DNA of 64,000 nt. Source: G963667675 sp964291545. GTDB taxonomy: Bacteria > Chloroflexota > Dehalococcoidia > Lucifugimonadales > UBA3495. Position 1 is the first letter of the stretch. Each line of letters opens with the position of its first letter. Of this stretch, positions 41,820 through 51,194 are shown in pieces. A program made the position numbers and the translations under genes. The notes under the pieces are model-generated. The model did not search any database and was not told the DNA's origin. It saw only the letters and a program-made list of their open reading frames with translations. Where the stretch lies: NCBI GenBank assembly GCA_964291545.2, contig OZ219861.1, forward strand, positions 1,116,001 to 1,180,000, read 5' to 3'.

Positions 41820-42869
41820 ATGAAAATAATCGATCTGAGAAGCGACACGGTCAGCCACCCCACCGATGAGATGCGGAGGGCCATGGCCGAGGCCGAGGTT
41901 GGGGACGACGACTCCAACGAAGACCCCACGGTAAACCGGCTGCAGGAACGGTCGGCGGGGCTGCTGGGGAAGGAAGCCGGCCTTTTCACCGTCAGCGGCA
42001 CCATGAGCAACATGATAGCGACGTTGACCCATTGCCGCCGGGGAGACGAGGTGATAATGGGCGACAAGGCCCACATGTTTTGGAACGAGGCGGCGGGCGG
42101 CGCGGCCCTGGCGGGAGTGCAACCCCGGCTGGTCCCCAACGGCCCCCAGGGGCGTATCGACCCCGAGGACGTGAAAGACGCCATCCGGCCAAAGGACCCC
42201 CGCCGGGGGCCGGTGACGACGCTGGTGTGCTTGGAAAACACGCAAAACCGTTGCGGCGGCGGCGTCCAGACTCCCGAGGACATCGGCGAGGTGGCCCAGG
42301 TTGCCCACGACGCAGGGGCCGCGGTGCACCTGGACGGGGCCAGGATATTCAACGCCTCCGTTGCCTTGGAAGCGCCGGCTGCGGACCTGGCGAGAGACGT
42401 GGACGACGTCACTTTCTGTTTTTCCAAGGGCCTTAGTGCTCCCTTCGGCTCCATGCTTTGCGGCTCGCGGGAGTTCATCAACGAGGCCCGACGGTGGCGC
42501 AAGATGCTGGGCGGGGGAATGCGCCAGGCGGGGGTTATGGCTGCGGCAGGGCTGGTGGCCCTGGACACCGGCATCGACAGGCTTGCCGACGACCATTCCA
42601 ACGCCCGGAAGCTGGCCCAGGGGCTGGCGAACATCGACGGGCTGCGCCTGGACCCGGAGTCGGTCCACACCAACATCGTGATTTTCGGGGTTGACCCTGC
42701 CTTGGCAACTGCCGGGGAGTTGATCGCGGCGCTGGCGCGCGAAGGGGTCAGGGCAGGCTCTCCCGACAAGGGGTTGGTGCGAATGGTGACCCACCGGCAG
42801 GTGCTGGGTGAGGACGTAGACCTGGCTTTGGAGAGGACCGCGGCGGCGGTGGTCAGGGGGCTGGCTTAG
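41820..42869 (+). CDS. Low-specificity threonine aldolase (PLP)
   Basis: Cleaves threonine or allo-threonine to glycine and acetaldehyde. The 349-residue fold-type I enzyme starts IIDLRSDTVSHPTDEMRRAM (RSDTVS is the family mark), has HLDGARIFNASVAL near residue 170, and the PLP lysine in CFSKGLSAPFGS near residue 202. A GGGAGGG ribosome-binding site precedes the ATG. Its stop codon interleaves with that of rarA on the other strand. Confidence 0.91.
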   Translation: MKIIDLRSDTVSHPTDEMRRAMAEAEVGDDDSNEDPTVNRLQERSAGLLGKEAGLFTVSGTMSNMIATLTHCRRGDEVIMGDKAHMFWNEAAGGAALAGVQPRLVPNGPQGRIDPEDVKDAIRPKDPRRGPVTTLVCLENTQNRCGGGVQTPEDIGEVAQVAHDAGAAVHLDGARIFNASVALEAPAADLARDVDDVTFCFSKGLSAPFGSMLCGSREFINEARRWRKMLGGGMRQAGVMAAAGLVALDTGIDRLADDHSNARKLAQGLANIDGLRLDPESVHTNIVIFGVDPALATAGELIAALAREGVRAGSPDKGLVRMVTHRQVLGEDVDLALERTAAAVVRGLA

Positions 42870-44239
42870 GTATCAGCCTGGCGGCGTGGGCCTGATTCTT
42901 CGGGGGACTTGTCTCCCCACCAGCGCTTCAGCCGCTCGGCGATTTCTGTCTCCGCGCCCTCTTGGGTCGGTTGGTAGTAGCGGCGGTCTTTCAGGGACGG
43001 CGGCAGGAACTCCTGCTCGACGAAGTGCCCCTCATAGTCGTGGGCGTACTTGTAGCCTTTGCCGTAACCTGACTGGCGCATCAGGCCGGTGACGGCGTTG
43101 CGCAGATGCAGGGGGACCGGCTCGTTGGCCAGTTGCCGGGCGTCCTGCAACGCCTGCTCGATGCCGGCATAGGCCGAGTTGCTCTTGGGGGCGGTGGCCA
43201 GGTAGACGGTTGCCTCGGCCAGGGGTATGCGGCCCTCGGGCATGCCCAGGAAGTGCACCGCCTGCTGGGCGGCCACCGCTACGGCCAGGGCCTGCGGCTG
43301 GGCCAAGCCGACGTCTTCCGCGGCGGAGACCACCAGGCGGCGGGCAATGAACAGGGGGTCCTCGCCGGCGTTTATCATCCGGGCCAGCCAGTAGAGGGCT
43401 CCGTCCGGCGAGGACCCCCGGATGGACTTGATGAAAGCCGAGATGGTGTCGTAGTGGCCCTCCCCGGCTTTGTCGTAAAGGGGAGAGCGGCGTTGGAGGG
43501 CGTCGGTGACGGTGTCGAGGCTGACCAGCCTGCGCCCGTCTTCACCCGGGGCAGTGGCGAAGGCCGCCGTTTCCAGGCCGTTTAGGGCAACGCGAGCGTC
43601 GCCGTTGGCGATGTTGACCAACTGCTCCATGGCGCCGTCTTCCAGTTCGACCTGCATATTTCCAAGCCCGTTTTCCTGATCGGTCAATGACCGGCGGACG
43701 ATGGTCTCCACCTGCTGGGGGGTCAGGGCCTGCAGGGTGAACACCCTGGAGCGGGAGAGCAGGGGGCCGATTACCTCGAAAGACGGGTTTTCGGTGGTGG
43801 CGCCGATGAGGGTTATCGCGCCGTCTTCCACGTGGGGCAGGATTACGTCCTGCTGGGCCTTGTTGAAGCGGTGGATTTCATCCACGAACAGGATGGTCGC
43901 CCGGTCGTACATCCCCTGGCGCTCCCGGGCCTCGGCTACTGTCCGGCGCAGGTCGGCGACGCCCGAGGTGACGGCGCTGACCGATTCGAAGTGGGCGTTG
44001 GCCCCGCCGGCTACCAGCCGGGCCAGGGTGGTCTTACCGCTGCCCGGCGGGCCCCAGAGAATGAAGGACGGCACACGTTCGGCGGCTATGGCCCGCCGCA
44101 GCACGCGGTCCAGGGCGACGACGTGCTCCTGCCCGACGAAGTCGTCGAAGGTCTGGGGACGCATGCGGTCGGACAGGGGAGCGCGCTTCCGGGCTTGCCG
44201 GCGGCCCTCATGCTCGAACAACGACTGGGATGGCGCCAT
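42866..44239 (-). CDS. rarA: Replication-associated recombination protein A (MgsA/RarA AAA+ ATPase)
   Basis: 457-residue AAA+ clamp-loader-like ATPase acting at stalled replication forks. It has Walker A GPPGSGKTTLA near residues 63-73, Walker B LFVDEIHRFNKAQQD, sensor ATTENPSFEV, and the C-terminal MgsA domain with HLRNAVTGLMRQSGYGKGYKYAHDYEG (core GYGKGYKYAHDY). Full length. It lies 23 nt after the carboxylase gene on the same strand. Confidence 0.93.
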   Translation of the reverse strand: MAPSQSLFEHEGRRQARKRAPLSDRMRPQTFDDFVGQEHVVALDRVLRRAIAAERVPSFILWGPPGSGKTTLARLVAGGANAHFESVSAVTSGVADLRRTVAEARERQGMYDRATILFVDEIHRFNKAQQDVILPHVEDGAITLIGATTENPSFEVIGPLLSRSRVFTLQALTPQQVETIVRRSLTDQENGLGNMQVELEDGAMEQLVNIANGDARVALNGLETAAFATAPGEDGRRLVSLDTVTDALQRRSPLYDKAGEGHYDTISAFIKSIRGSSPDGALYWLARMINAGEDPLFIARRLVVSAAEDVGLAQPQALAVAVAAQQAVHFLGMPEGRIPLAEATVYLATAPKSNSAYAGIEQALQDARQLANEPVPLHLRNAVTGLMRQSGYGKGYKYAHDYEGHFVEQEFLPPSLKDRRYYQPTQEGAETEIAERLKRWWGDKSPEESGPRRQADT

Positions 44240-44262
44240 CGGCCGGCCCCCGCCGGGGTGAC

Positions 44263-45834
44263 TTACAGAGGAATGTTGCCGTGCTTCTTGGGCGGCAAGC
44301 TGTCGCGCTTGTTTTGCAGCATTTCCAGGGCTTTGATGATGCGGTGGCGAGTTTCGGATGGGTCGATGACGTCGTCTATGAAGCCCCGGTTGGCCGCCGC
44401 CAGGGGGTTGGTGAACTTCTCCTGGTATTCGGCGGCAAGTTCCTTTCGGGTTGCCTCCGGGTTTTCGGACTTGGAAATCCGGTCCCGGTAGATGATGTTG
44501 ATGGCCCCGTCGGCCCCCATCACGGCGATTTCAGCCGACGGCCAGGCCAGGTTCACGTCCGAGCGCAGGTGCTTGCTGCTCATGACGATGTAGGCCCCGC
44601 CGTAGGCCTTGCGGGTGATCACGGCGACCTTGGGTACGGTGGCTTCGGCGTAGGCGAATATCAGCTTGGCGCCGTGCCGGATGATGCCGCCGTACTCCTG
44701 GTCCACGCCGGGCATGAAACCCGGCACGTCCACGAAGGTCACCAACGGAATATTGAAGCAGTCGCAGAACCTTACGAACCTGGCGGCCTTGGTGGAGGCG
44801 TTGATGTCCAAGACCCCGGCCAGGAATGCAGGCTGGTTGCCGACCACGCCAACGACCCGGCCGTCGAGACGGCCGAAGCCCACCATGATATTGGGAGCAA
44901 AGTTCTGGTGCACCTCCATGAACTCTTCATCGTCCAGGACCCGGTATACGACGTCCCGCATATCGTAGGAGCGGTTGGCGTCGTCGGGGACCAGGTATCT
45001 CAGGCCGGCGTCGGAACGGGTGGCCGGGTCGGCGGTCCCCACCAGTGGCGGGTCTTCGACGTTGTTGGAAGGCAGAAAGCCCAGCAGGCGCCGGACCTCT
45101 TCCAGGCATTCTTTTTCGGTGTCGTAGATGAAGTGGGTCACGCCGCTGCGGGTGGCGTGGGAGACTGCGCCGCCGAGCTGCTCGTGGGTCACTTCCTCGC
45201 CGGTGACCGCCTTGATGACGTCGGGGCCGGTGATGTACATGTGGCCGATTTCCTTGACCATGAACACGAAATCGGTTATCCCCGGAGAGTAGACTGCGCC
45301 CCCGGCGGCGGGGCCCAGGATCACCGAGATTTGCGGCACCACGCCGGAGCAGAGGGTGTTGCGGAGGAATATATCTCCGTAGGCGGCCAGGCTGGCCGCG
45401 CCTTCCTGTATCCGGGCTCCACCGGAGTCGTTGATGCCGACGATGGGGCAGCCGGTCTTGGCGGCCAGGTCCATTACCTTGCAGACCTTCTGGCTTACGG
45501 CCTCTGACAGGGACCCGCCGAACACCGTAAAGTCCTGGGAATAGGCAAAGACCTGCCGGCCCTCCACGCGGCCGTACCCGGTCACCACGGCGTCGCCCAG
45601 CACCTTCTGGTCGGCCAGGCCGAAGTCGGTGGCCCGGTGGGTTACAAAGCTGTCGATTTCCTCGAAGGTGCCCTCATCCATCAACAGCGCCATCCGCTCC
45701 CTGGCGGTCAGCTTGCCCCGCTCGTGCTGTTGATCGATGCGCTTGAGGCCCCCTCCCTGGTGAGCCTGCGAGCGCAACTCCTCCAAGGAGTCCAACTTCT
45801 TGTCGATTATTCTCTTTTCAGCGGTCACCTTCAC
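44263..45834 (-). CDS. Acyl-CoA carboxylase carboxyltransferase (propionyl/methylmalonyl-CoA type beta chain)
   Basis: 523-residue carboxyltransferase of the PccB / methylmalonyl-CoA carboxyltransferase family, two crotonase-like halves. Motifs include MDEGTFEEIDSFVTHR, INDSGGARIQEGAASLA and the oxyanion-forming VPGFMPGVDQEYGGII and KAYGGAYIVM. Family members move CO2 between carboxybiotin and propionyl- or methylmalonyl-CoA, or work in decarboxylase pumps. The alpha, biotin carboxylase or mutase genes are not adjacent, so the substrate is not fixed. It is distinct from the fused AccDA at 14459. Confidence 0.88.
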   Translation of the reverse strand: MKVTAEKRIIDKKLDSLEELRSQAHQGGGLKRIDQQHERGKLTARERMALLMDEGTFEEIDSFVTHRATDFGLADQKVLGDAVVTGYGRVEGRQVFAYSQDFTVFGGSLSEAVSQKVCKVMDLAAKTGCPIVGINDSGGARIQEGAASLAAYGDIFLRNTLCSGVVPQISVILGPAAGGAVYSPGITDFVFMVKEIGHMYITGPDVIKAVTGEEVTHEQLGGAVSHATRSGVTHFIYDTEKECLEEVRRLLGFLPSNNVEDPPLVGTADPATRSDAGLRYLVPDDANRSYDMRDVVYRVLDDEEFMEVHQNFAPNIMVGFGRLDGRVVGVVGNQPAFLAGVLDINASTKAARFVRFCDCFNIPLVTFVDVPGFMPGVDQEYGGIIRHGAKLIFAYAEATVPKVAVITRKAYGGAYIVMSSKHLRSDVNLAWPSAEIAVMGADGAINIIYRDRISKSENPEATRKELAAEYQEKFTNPLAAANRGFIDDVIDPSETRHRIIKALEMLQNKRDSLPPKKHGNIPL

Positions 45835-46088
45835 TCCAGAAAGGGGTGTGATCTAGGCCTGTTGCCTGTCCGTCCCTTTGGGCAGCGCTGGGCTAACCCG
45901 CAATGGGTGACACATGGGCAACATCCTAGCAGACGGGCATTTACCGCGCAACACGAAAGCCGCCGCGGCTGGTAGCTGAATTGAGCCTTGCTCGGCGCGC
46001 TCCAGGCATTCCGGCACAAGCCGGGAATGCAGCAAAACCGGCCGTGATAAAATGGTTCACCCCGCATTGGCTTGATAACTTATACGCC
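45835..46088. other. Divergent region with a GCATTCC palindrome
   Basis: 254 nt between the carboxylase and folP. GCATTCCGGC (46006-46015) and GCCGGGAATGC (46020-46030) form a hairpin with one bulged base and a 4-nt loop, related to the REP-like units near leuA. A TAAAAT -10-like box lies just downstream (about 46046), so the palindrome may overlap the folP promoter. Confidence 0.55.
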
Positions 46089-46970
46089 ATGTCCAACCCC
46101 TCCCCGTCCAACGAAACGCTCCTTTCAACAACTAGGCTGGCCCTGGCCGGCGGGCGGGAGTTGGCCTGGGGCACGCGCACCTACGTGATGGGGATAATCA
46201 ACGTCACGCCGGACTCGTTCTCCGGCGACGGCCTGGCCTACGACATACCCGCCATCATAGACCGAGCCAAGGCCATGGAGGCCGACGGGGCGGATATGCT
46301 GGACCTCGGGGCCGAGTCCACCCGCCCCGGCTCCGAGCCGGTGCCGGCGGAGGAGGAGCTGCGGCGGCTGTTGCCGGCGCTGGAAGCGGTGGCTGCCAAC
46401 GTGGGGATACCCATCAGCGTCGATACGTATAAGGCCCAGGTTGCCCGGCAGGCGGTGGAATACGGCGCCTCGATAATCAACGACGTGTGGGGCCTTAAAG
46501 CCGATCCTGAGATGGCCCAAGCCGCCGCCGAAACGGGCGCGGCGTTGATACTCATGCACAACCAAGACGACCGCAGCTACGGGGACCTGATGGCCGAGGT
46601 GTCCGCTAGCCTTGCCGGTAGCGCGGCGGCGGCCGAAGAGGCAGGCGTGCCCAGCGACCAGATCATCCTGGACCCCGGAATCGGGTTCGGCAAGACGGCG
46701 GACCATAACCTGGAAATCCTGGGCAGGCTGAGTGACCTCAAGGCCATGGGCTATCCCTTGCTGGTGGGCGCGTCCCGCAAGTCGACCATCGGGCTGGTGC
46801 TGGACCTCCCCGCAGACCAGCGGCTGGAGGGGACCGCCGCCGCGGTTGCCCTGGCTATCGAGAGAGGCGCCGACATAGTCCGGGTGCACGACGTGAAGGA
46901 AATGGTGCGGGTAAGCCGCATGAGCGACGCCATAGTCCGCGGCTGGAGGCCCGAGGGTTGGACGGCGTAA
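46089..46970 (+). CDS. folP: Dihydropteroate synthase
   Basis: Joins p-aminobenzoate to the pterin diphosphate in folate synthesis; the target of sulfonamides. The 293-residue product has VMGIINVTPDSFSGDG near residues 36-51, DLGAESTRPGS near 80, and the late GASRKSTIG near 227. The ATG at 46089 is chosen since the conserved part follows at family-typical distance; the frame extends 108 nt upstream without similarity. It overlaps folK by 13 nt. Confidence 0.93.
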   Translation: MSNPSPSNETLLSTTRLALAGGRELAWGTRTYVMGIINVTPDSFSGDGLAYDIPAIIDRAKAMEADGADMLDLGAESTRPGSEPVPAEEELRRLLPALEAVAANVGIPISVDTYKAQVARQAVEYGASIINDVWGLKADPEMAQAAAETGAALILMHNQDDRSYGDLMAEVSASLAGSAAAAEEAGVPSDQIILDPGIGFGKTADHNLEILGRLSDLKAMGYPLLVGASRKSTIGLVLDLPADQRLEGTAAAVALAIERGADIVRVHDVKEMVRVSRMSDAIVRGWRPEGWTA

Positions 46971-47518
46971 CGGTCTATCTGGGCCTGGGCTCCAACCTGG
47001 GACGCCGGGAGGAGAACCTGGCGCGGGCCGTCCAGTTGCTGGCGTCCCCCACAGGTCGGGCGGCAGAAGGGGTGGTGTCAGGCGGCAAAATCCAAATCGC
47101 ACGCTTGTCGCCGGTGTACCAGACCGCGCCTTGGGGGTACGCAGACCAGCCCGACTTCCTGAACTGCGTAGTGGAGGCCCAAACCAGCCTTTCTCCCGGT
47201 GAACTGCTGCGGCGGACGCAGGCGGTGGAGCAGGCCTTGGGCCGCCGGGAACCCAGCGTCCGCTACGGCCCCCGCAGTATCGACGTGGACATCCTGCTGT
47301 ACGGCAGTAGCGTGGTCGACCAGCCGGGGCTGCAGATACCCCATCCCCGGCTGCACCAGCGGGCCTTTGTCCTGGTGCCGCTGGCGGAGTTGTGCCCGGA
47401 CCTGGAGCATCCCGTTTTGAAGGCCGGCATCGCGGCGCTGGCCTCCCGCGTGGACGGCCGCGAAGGGGTCGAGTTGTGGGGTCCCGGCCCTACGGCACAG
47501 GTTGACAATCCCGGTTGA
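46958..47518 (+). CDS. folK: 2-amino-4-hydroxy-6-hydroxymethyldihydropteridine diphosphokinase
   Basis: Pyrophosphorylates the pterin used by FolP, the preceding gene. The 186-residue product has VYLGLGSNLGRREENL at the N-terminus, SPVYQTAPWGYADQPDFLN and the ATP-binding RYGPRSIDVDILLYG. The start is TTG (46958), inside the folP 3' end; no better in-frame start lies before the conserved YLGLGSN. The overlap suggests translational coupling. Confidence 0.92.
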   Translation: MDGVTVYLGLGSNLGRREENLARAVQLLASPTGRAAEGVVSGGKIQIARLSPVYQTAPWGYADQPDFLNCVVEAQTSLSPGELLRRTQAVEQALGRREPSVRYGPRSIDVDILLYGSSVVDQPGLQIPHPRLHQRAFVLVPLAELCPDLEHPVLKAGIAALASRVDGREGVELWGPGPTAQVDNPG

Positions 47519-47550
47519 CAATAGTGGAAGACTGTCGCATTCTTTATAGT
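47500..47550 (+). promoter_or_regulatory. Leader/promoter region of groL with tandem GGTTGACAAT
   Basis: GGTTGACAAT occurs twice, at 47500-47509 and 47513-47522, 13 bp apart. Each contains a perfect TTGACA -35 box. From the second, a 17-bp spacer gives CATTCT as -10 (weak); a better TATAGT at 47545-47550 is 24 bp away. No CIRCE element was found. The arrangement overlaps the folK 3' end. Confidence 0.45.
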
Positions 47551-47619
47551 GAAAAAACGGGCGCGAGCAGCCGCTAGCTTCAGGTTGCCCGGCCCCCTTC
47601 CCATGCCAAGGAGTCATAT

Positions 47620-49245
47620 ATGGCGGACAAGCAGGTAACTTTCGAGAACCCGGCCCGCAGCAGCTTGATGCGGGGCGTGGATGAGCTGACCAGGGTCGTT
47701 GGGCTGACCCTAGGCCCCAGCGGCCGCAACGTGCTGCTCAACCGGATGTTCAGCGCGCCGGTGGTGTGCAGCGACGGCGTCACCATCGCCAAAGAGGTGG
47801 AGCTTCCGGACCCTTACGAAAACATGGGGGCGCAACTGGTCAAGGAAGCCGCTTCCAAGACCAACGACGTCGTGGGCGACGGCACCACCACGTCGGTGGT
47901 GCTGGCCCAGAGCCTGGTGCGCAACGGGTTTATGAACGTGGCCGCCGGGGTCAACGGCCTGGCGCTGAAAGAAGGGATCGCCAAGGCGGTGGAGGCCGTT
48001 ACCGAAGAGTTGCAGAAGATGGCTCTACCGGTGAGGGACCGGGACCAGATCCAACGGATAGCGGCGCTCTCAGCCCACGAAGAAGGCATCGCCAGCCTCT
48101 TGGCGGAGGCCATGGACAAGGTGGGCCGGGACGGCGTCATTACCATTGAGGAATCCAAGACCCTGGTCGACGAACTGGAGATCGTGGAGGGGGTCAAGGT
48201 GGACCGGGGCTACATTTCGCCCCACTTCATCAACGACTCCCAGCGCATGGAGGTCGTCTTGGACGAGCCGCTGTTCCTGTTGACCGACCAGAAGGTTTCA
48301 GCTTCCAACGACATCGTGCCGCTCATGGAGAAATTGATCGAGGGAGGCCGCCGGCCGCTGGTGATAATCGCCGAGGACGTGGAAGGCGAGGCCCTGGCGA
48401 CCTTGGTGGTGAACAAGATGCGGGGCACCCTTGCCTGCTTGGCCATCAAGGCCCCCGGGTTCGGCGACCGGCGAAAGGCCCTGCTGGAAGACATGGCCAT
48501 CGTGACGGGCGCCACGGTCATCTCACCGGATGCCGGACTGCGGCTGGACGCGGCGGAATTGGACCACCTGGGCAGCGCCCGCCGCCTGGTGGCGCTGAAA
48601 GACGACTCCACCATAGTGGAGGGCAGGGGTTCTCAGGAGGCGATCAAGGACAGGGTCGACCAGCTCAGGGTCCAGATCGATAACACCACCTCGGACTACG
48701 ACCGGGAGAAGTTGGAAGAACGCCGGGCCGCCCTGGTTGGCGGCGTGGCGGTGTTGAAGGTCGGCGGCGCAACCGAGCCCGAGGTGAAGGAGCGCAAGTC
48801 CCGGACCGAGGACGCACTATCGGCCACCAGGGCCGCGGTTGAGGAGGGCATTGTCCCCGGCGGCGGCGTGGCCATCGTCAGGGCCGAGGCGGTCCTGGAC
48901 CAACTGGAAAAGCAGCACGACGGCGCCGAGGCCCTGGGCATACGGCTGGTCAGGGAGTCGCTGTGTGCCCCACTGCTGCGAATCTCCGCGAATGCGGGCC
49001 ACTCGGCAGAGGTGGTGCTGGACACGGTCAGGTCTTCGGAGGGCGATTGGGGATTCGACGCCGAAAGGGGTGACTATTGTCACCTGATCGACCGGGGCAT
49101 CGTCGACCCGGTGAAAGTGACCCGTTCGGCGCTGGAAAACGCCTGCAGCGTGGCCAGCATGATGCTTACCACCCAGGCGATAATCACCGAGATCCCTGAA
49201 GAAAAGCCGCTGCCGGCCGACGTTCAGGACTTCATGAACGATTAG
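47620..49245 (+). CDS. groL: 60-kDa chaperonin (GroEL)
   Basis: ATP-driven protein-folding chamber subunit. The 541-residue product keeps TLGPSGRNVLLN, the ATP-binding VGDGTTTSVVLAQ near residues 86-98, and VPGGGVAIVRAEAVL near residue 411. The usual Gly-Gly-Met C-terminal repeat is absent; the protein ends PADVQDFMND. groES is not next to it, and the flanking genes are folK and a nucleotide-metabolism gene. It may be an extra, separately regulated chaperonin copy. Confidence 0.93.
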   Translation: MADKQVTFENPARSSLMRGVDELTRVVGLTLGPSGRNVLLNRMFSAPVVCSDGVTIAKEVELPDPYENMGAQLVKEAASKTNDVVGDGTTTSVVLAQSLVRNGFMNVAAGVNGLALKEGIAKAVEAVTEELQKMALPVRDRDQIQRIAALSAHEEGIASLLAEAMDKVGRDGVITIEESKTLVDELEIVEGVKVDRGYISPHFINDSQRMEVVLDEPLFLLTDQKVSASNDIVPLMEKLIEGGRRPLVIIAEDVEGEALATLVVNKMRGTLACLAIKAPGFGDRRKALLEDMAIVTGATVISPDAGLRLDAAELDHLGSARRLVALKDDSTIVEGRGSQEAIKDRVDQLRVQIDNTTSDYDREKLEERRAALVGGVAVLKVGGATEPEVKERKSRTEDALSATRAAVEEGIVPGGGVAIVRAEAVLDQLEKQHDGAEALGIRLVRESLCAPLLRISANAGHSAEVVLDTVRSSEGDWGFDAERGDYCHLIDRGIVDPVKVTRSALENACSVASMMLTTQAIITEIPEEKPLPADVQDFMND

Positions 49246-49288
49246 CCGGCCCCCGCGACATCCAATTGACCAGACGTTAGCGAGTGGC

Positions 49289-49340
49289 CTTCGATTTCCC
49301 CCTTCGAGAACCTCAAGACAGGCTCAGGCCGAACGGACAG
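49289..49340. repeat. Degenerate TCGAGAACCTCAAGACAGG extragenic repeat
   Basis: Contains TTCGAGAACCTCAAGACAGG and GCTCAGGCCGAACGGACAGG, related to the repeats at 6915, 21842, 25477 and 25607. It lies in the 160-nt gap after groL. Confidence 0.5.
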
Positions 49341-49409
49341 GCGGCGCTAGACAAGGGCGCTCTTAGCCAACCCTGCTTGGCAGGGGGATCGGAGCCGGAG
49401 AATAGGGCG

Positions 49410-49928
49410 ATGAACGGCAACCCCTTGGACCGGGACTCCATCGGGGCGCTTATCCAGTCCTCGCCGCCTCTAATCGACCATTACCTCTCGCTCCCAGACC
49501 AACTCCAGCCAAACGGCTTCGACGTTACCCTACGCGAGGCGGCCCGGCTCGCGTCGCCGGGCAGCATGGGCGCCGTCAGCGGTAACAGAGAACTGGCGGG
49601 AGTTAAGCCCCTGGACTTCGATCCCGGCGGTTGGCTCCGGTTGGAGCCGGGCCCGTACCTGGTGACGTTCAATGAGGTGGTGCATCTTCCCCTGGATATC
49701 ATGGCCCTGGGCCGGACGCGGTCCAGCCTGCTCAGGAGCGGGGTGAGCATCCACACGGCGGTTTGGGACTCTGGCTACCAGGGCCGGTCGCAGGCCTTGC
49801 TGGTGGTGCACCTTCCCCAGGGTTACCGCGTGCAGAAAGACGCCAAGCTGATGCAGCTTATCTTCTTCCGCTTGGACGGGCCGGTCAGCCAGGGATACCA
49901 GGGCCGGTTTCAGGGCGAGAACCTGTAG
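49410..49928 (+). CDS. dCTP deaminase / dUTPase superfamily protein
   Basis: 172 residues of the dUTPase-like trimeric fold. LPDQLQPNGFDVTL (near residue 30), GRTRSSLLRSGVSIHTAVWDSGYQG (core RSSLLRSGVSIHTAVWDSGY, residues about 98-117) and the C-terminal GYQGRFQGENL fit the dCTP deaminase/dUTPase family of nucleotide-pool enzymes. Whether it deaminates dCTP or hydrolyses dUTP is not decidable by eye. The ATG at 49410 is chosen as the start because the frame upstream lies in repeat sequence. queG begins 2 nt after its stop. Confidence 0.78.
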   Translation: MNGNPLDRDSIGALIQSSPPLIDHYLSLPDQLQPNGFDVTLREAARLASPGSMGAVSGNRELAGVKPLDFDPGGWLRLEPGPYLVTFNEVVHLPLDIMALGRTRSSLLRSGVSIHTAVWDSGYQGRSQALLVVHLPQGYRVQKDAKLMQLIFFRLDGPVSQGYQGRFQGENL

Positions 49929-49930
49929 CT

Positions 49931-51172
49931 ATGCGGTCCAGTCCTTCAACGTCAACGCCTGATTCCAGCCGGGAGCCGACATTTTCCATGGCGGACGCCA
50001 AGTCCATCGCCAAAGAGTACGCCCTGGAGTCAGGGTTCGACCTGGTGCGGGTGACTTCCGCCGAGGAATTTGCCCAAGACAGGGAGGTGACGCTGGAGCG
50101 GCTGCGGGCAGGGCTCATGGACGGGCTTCCCTGGTTCAACGAAAGCCGCGTGCAGCGCGGCAGCGACCCCGCCGCCCTGCTGCCGGAGGCGAACTCCGTC
50201 ATTTGCCTGGGGCTGAACTACTATAGAAGGGCGGAGGACGACCAACAAGACCGGCGCCCGGCCGGCAGGGTGGCCGTGTACGCCTGGGGCCGCGATTACC
50301 ACAAGGTCATGAAGCGGATGATGCGGGACTACGTAGACGGGATGCGTTCGCGCCTGGGAAAGGAATTCGCGGCCCGGTGGTACGTGGACGACGGGCCGAT
50401 GCTGGACCGCGCGGCGGCCAACCGCTCGGGACTGGGCTGGTTCGGAAAGAACACCAACGTGTTGACGTCCAGCCACGGTTCATGGGTCTTCCTGGGGCAG
50501 GTGGTTACCGATTTGGAACTGGAACCAGACCCTCCGCTGAAGAAGACCTGCGGCAACTGCGTTAGGTGCATCGAAGACTGCCCCACCGGCGCCATCACCG
50601 CGCCTTACACCATCGACAACACCCGCTGCATTTCTTACCTGACCATAGAAAACCGGGGCGAGATACCGTCCGACCTGCGGCCTCAGATGGGCGACTGGGT
50701 GTTTGGCTGCGACATATGCCAGGACGTGTGCCCGGTCAACCGCAAGGCGATGCCGTCTTCGTCACCGCTGCTGCGGGGGGACGGCATATCCCCTGGCGTT
50801 GGTTCAACGGAGGGAAGGAGCTCCGGCGCCCCGGCAACCCTGGACTTGATTCAGGTCCTGGGAATGTCTGAAGAAGAGTTCAGGAGCCGCTTTCGAGGTA
50901 CAGCTATCCTGCGGGCCAAGAGGGTGGGCCTGCAGCGCAACGCCTGCGTGGCCCTGGGTAACCTGAAAGCCGCCGAGGCCGTCCCCGCTCTATGCCGGGC
51001 GCTGACCCACGGGGAGACCCTGGTGCGCGGGCACGCCGCGTGGGCCCTGGGAAGAATTGGAGGCGCTGAGGCGCAGAGGGCGCTGGAGGCCGCTTTGGGG
51101 CGAGAGACGGACGCGTGGGTGTTGGGGGAGGTGGCTGAGGCGCGGGGCTACCTGCAAGAAGTCGTGCCGTAG
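49931..51172 (+). CDS. queG: Epoxyqueuosine reductase
   Basis: Last enzyme of queuosine synthesis in tRNA: B12-dependent reduction of epoxyqueuosine, with two 4Fe-4S clusters. Cluster motifs are CGNCVRCIEDCPTGAI and CDICQDVCPVNRK (near residues 215-285). WYVDDGPMLDRAAA carries the catalytic Asp. HEAT-like repeats at the C-terminus (RNACVALGNLKAAEAVPALC, AAWALGRIGGAEAQRALE) are typical of QueG. ATG 49931 gives 413 residues; ATG 49988 (394 residues) is also possible and nearer to family starts. Confidence 0.93.
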   Translation: MRSSPSTSTPDSSREPTFSMADAKSIAKEYALESGFDLVRVTSAEEFAQDREVTLERLRAGLMDGLPWFNESRVQRGSDPAALLPEANSVICLGLNYYRRAEDDQQDRRPAGRVAVYAWGRDYHKVMKRMMRDYVDGMRSRLGKEFAARWYVDDGPMLDRAAANRSGLGWFGKNTNVLTSSHGSWVFLGQVVTDLELEPDPPLKKTCGNCVRCIEDCPTGAITAPYTIDNTRCISYLTIENRGEIPSDLRPQMGDWVFGCDICQDVCPVNRKAMPSSSPLLRGDGISPGVGSTEGRSSGAPATLDLIQVLGMSEEEFRSRFRGTAILRAKRVGLQRNACVALGNLKAAEAVPALCRALTHGETLVRGHAAWALGRIGGAEAQRALEAALGRETDAWVLGEVAEARGYLQEVVP

Positions 51173-51194
51173 CCGTAGGGCACTATAAAGAAAT

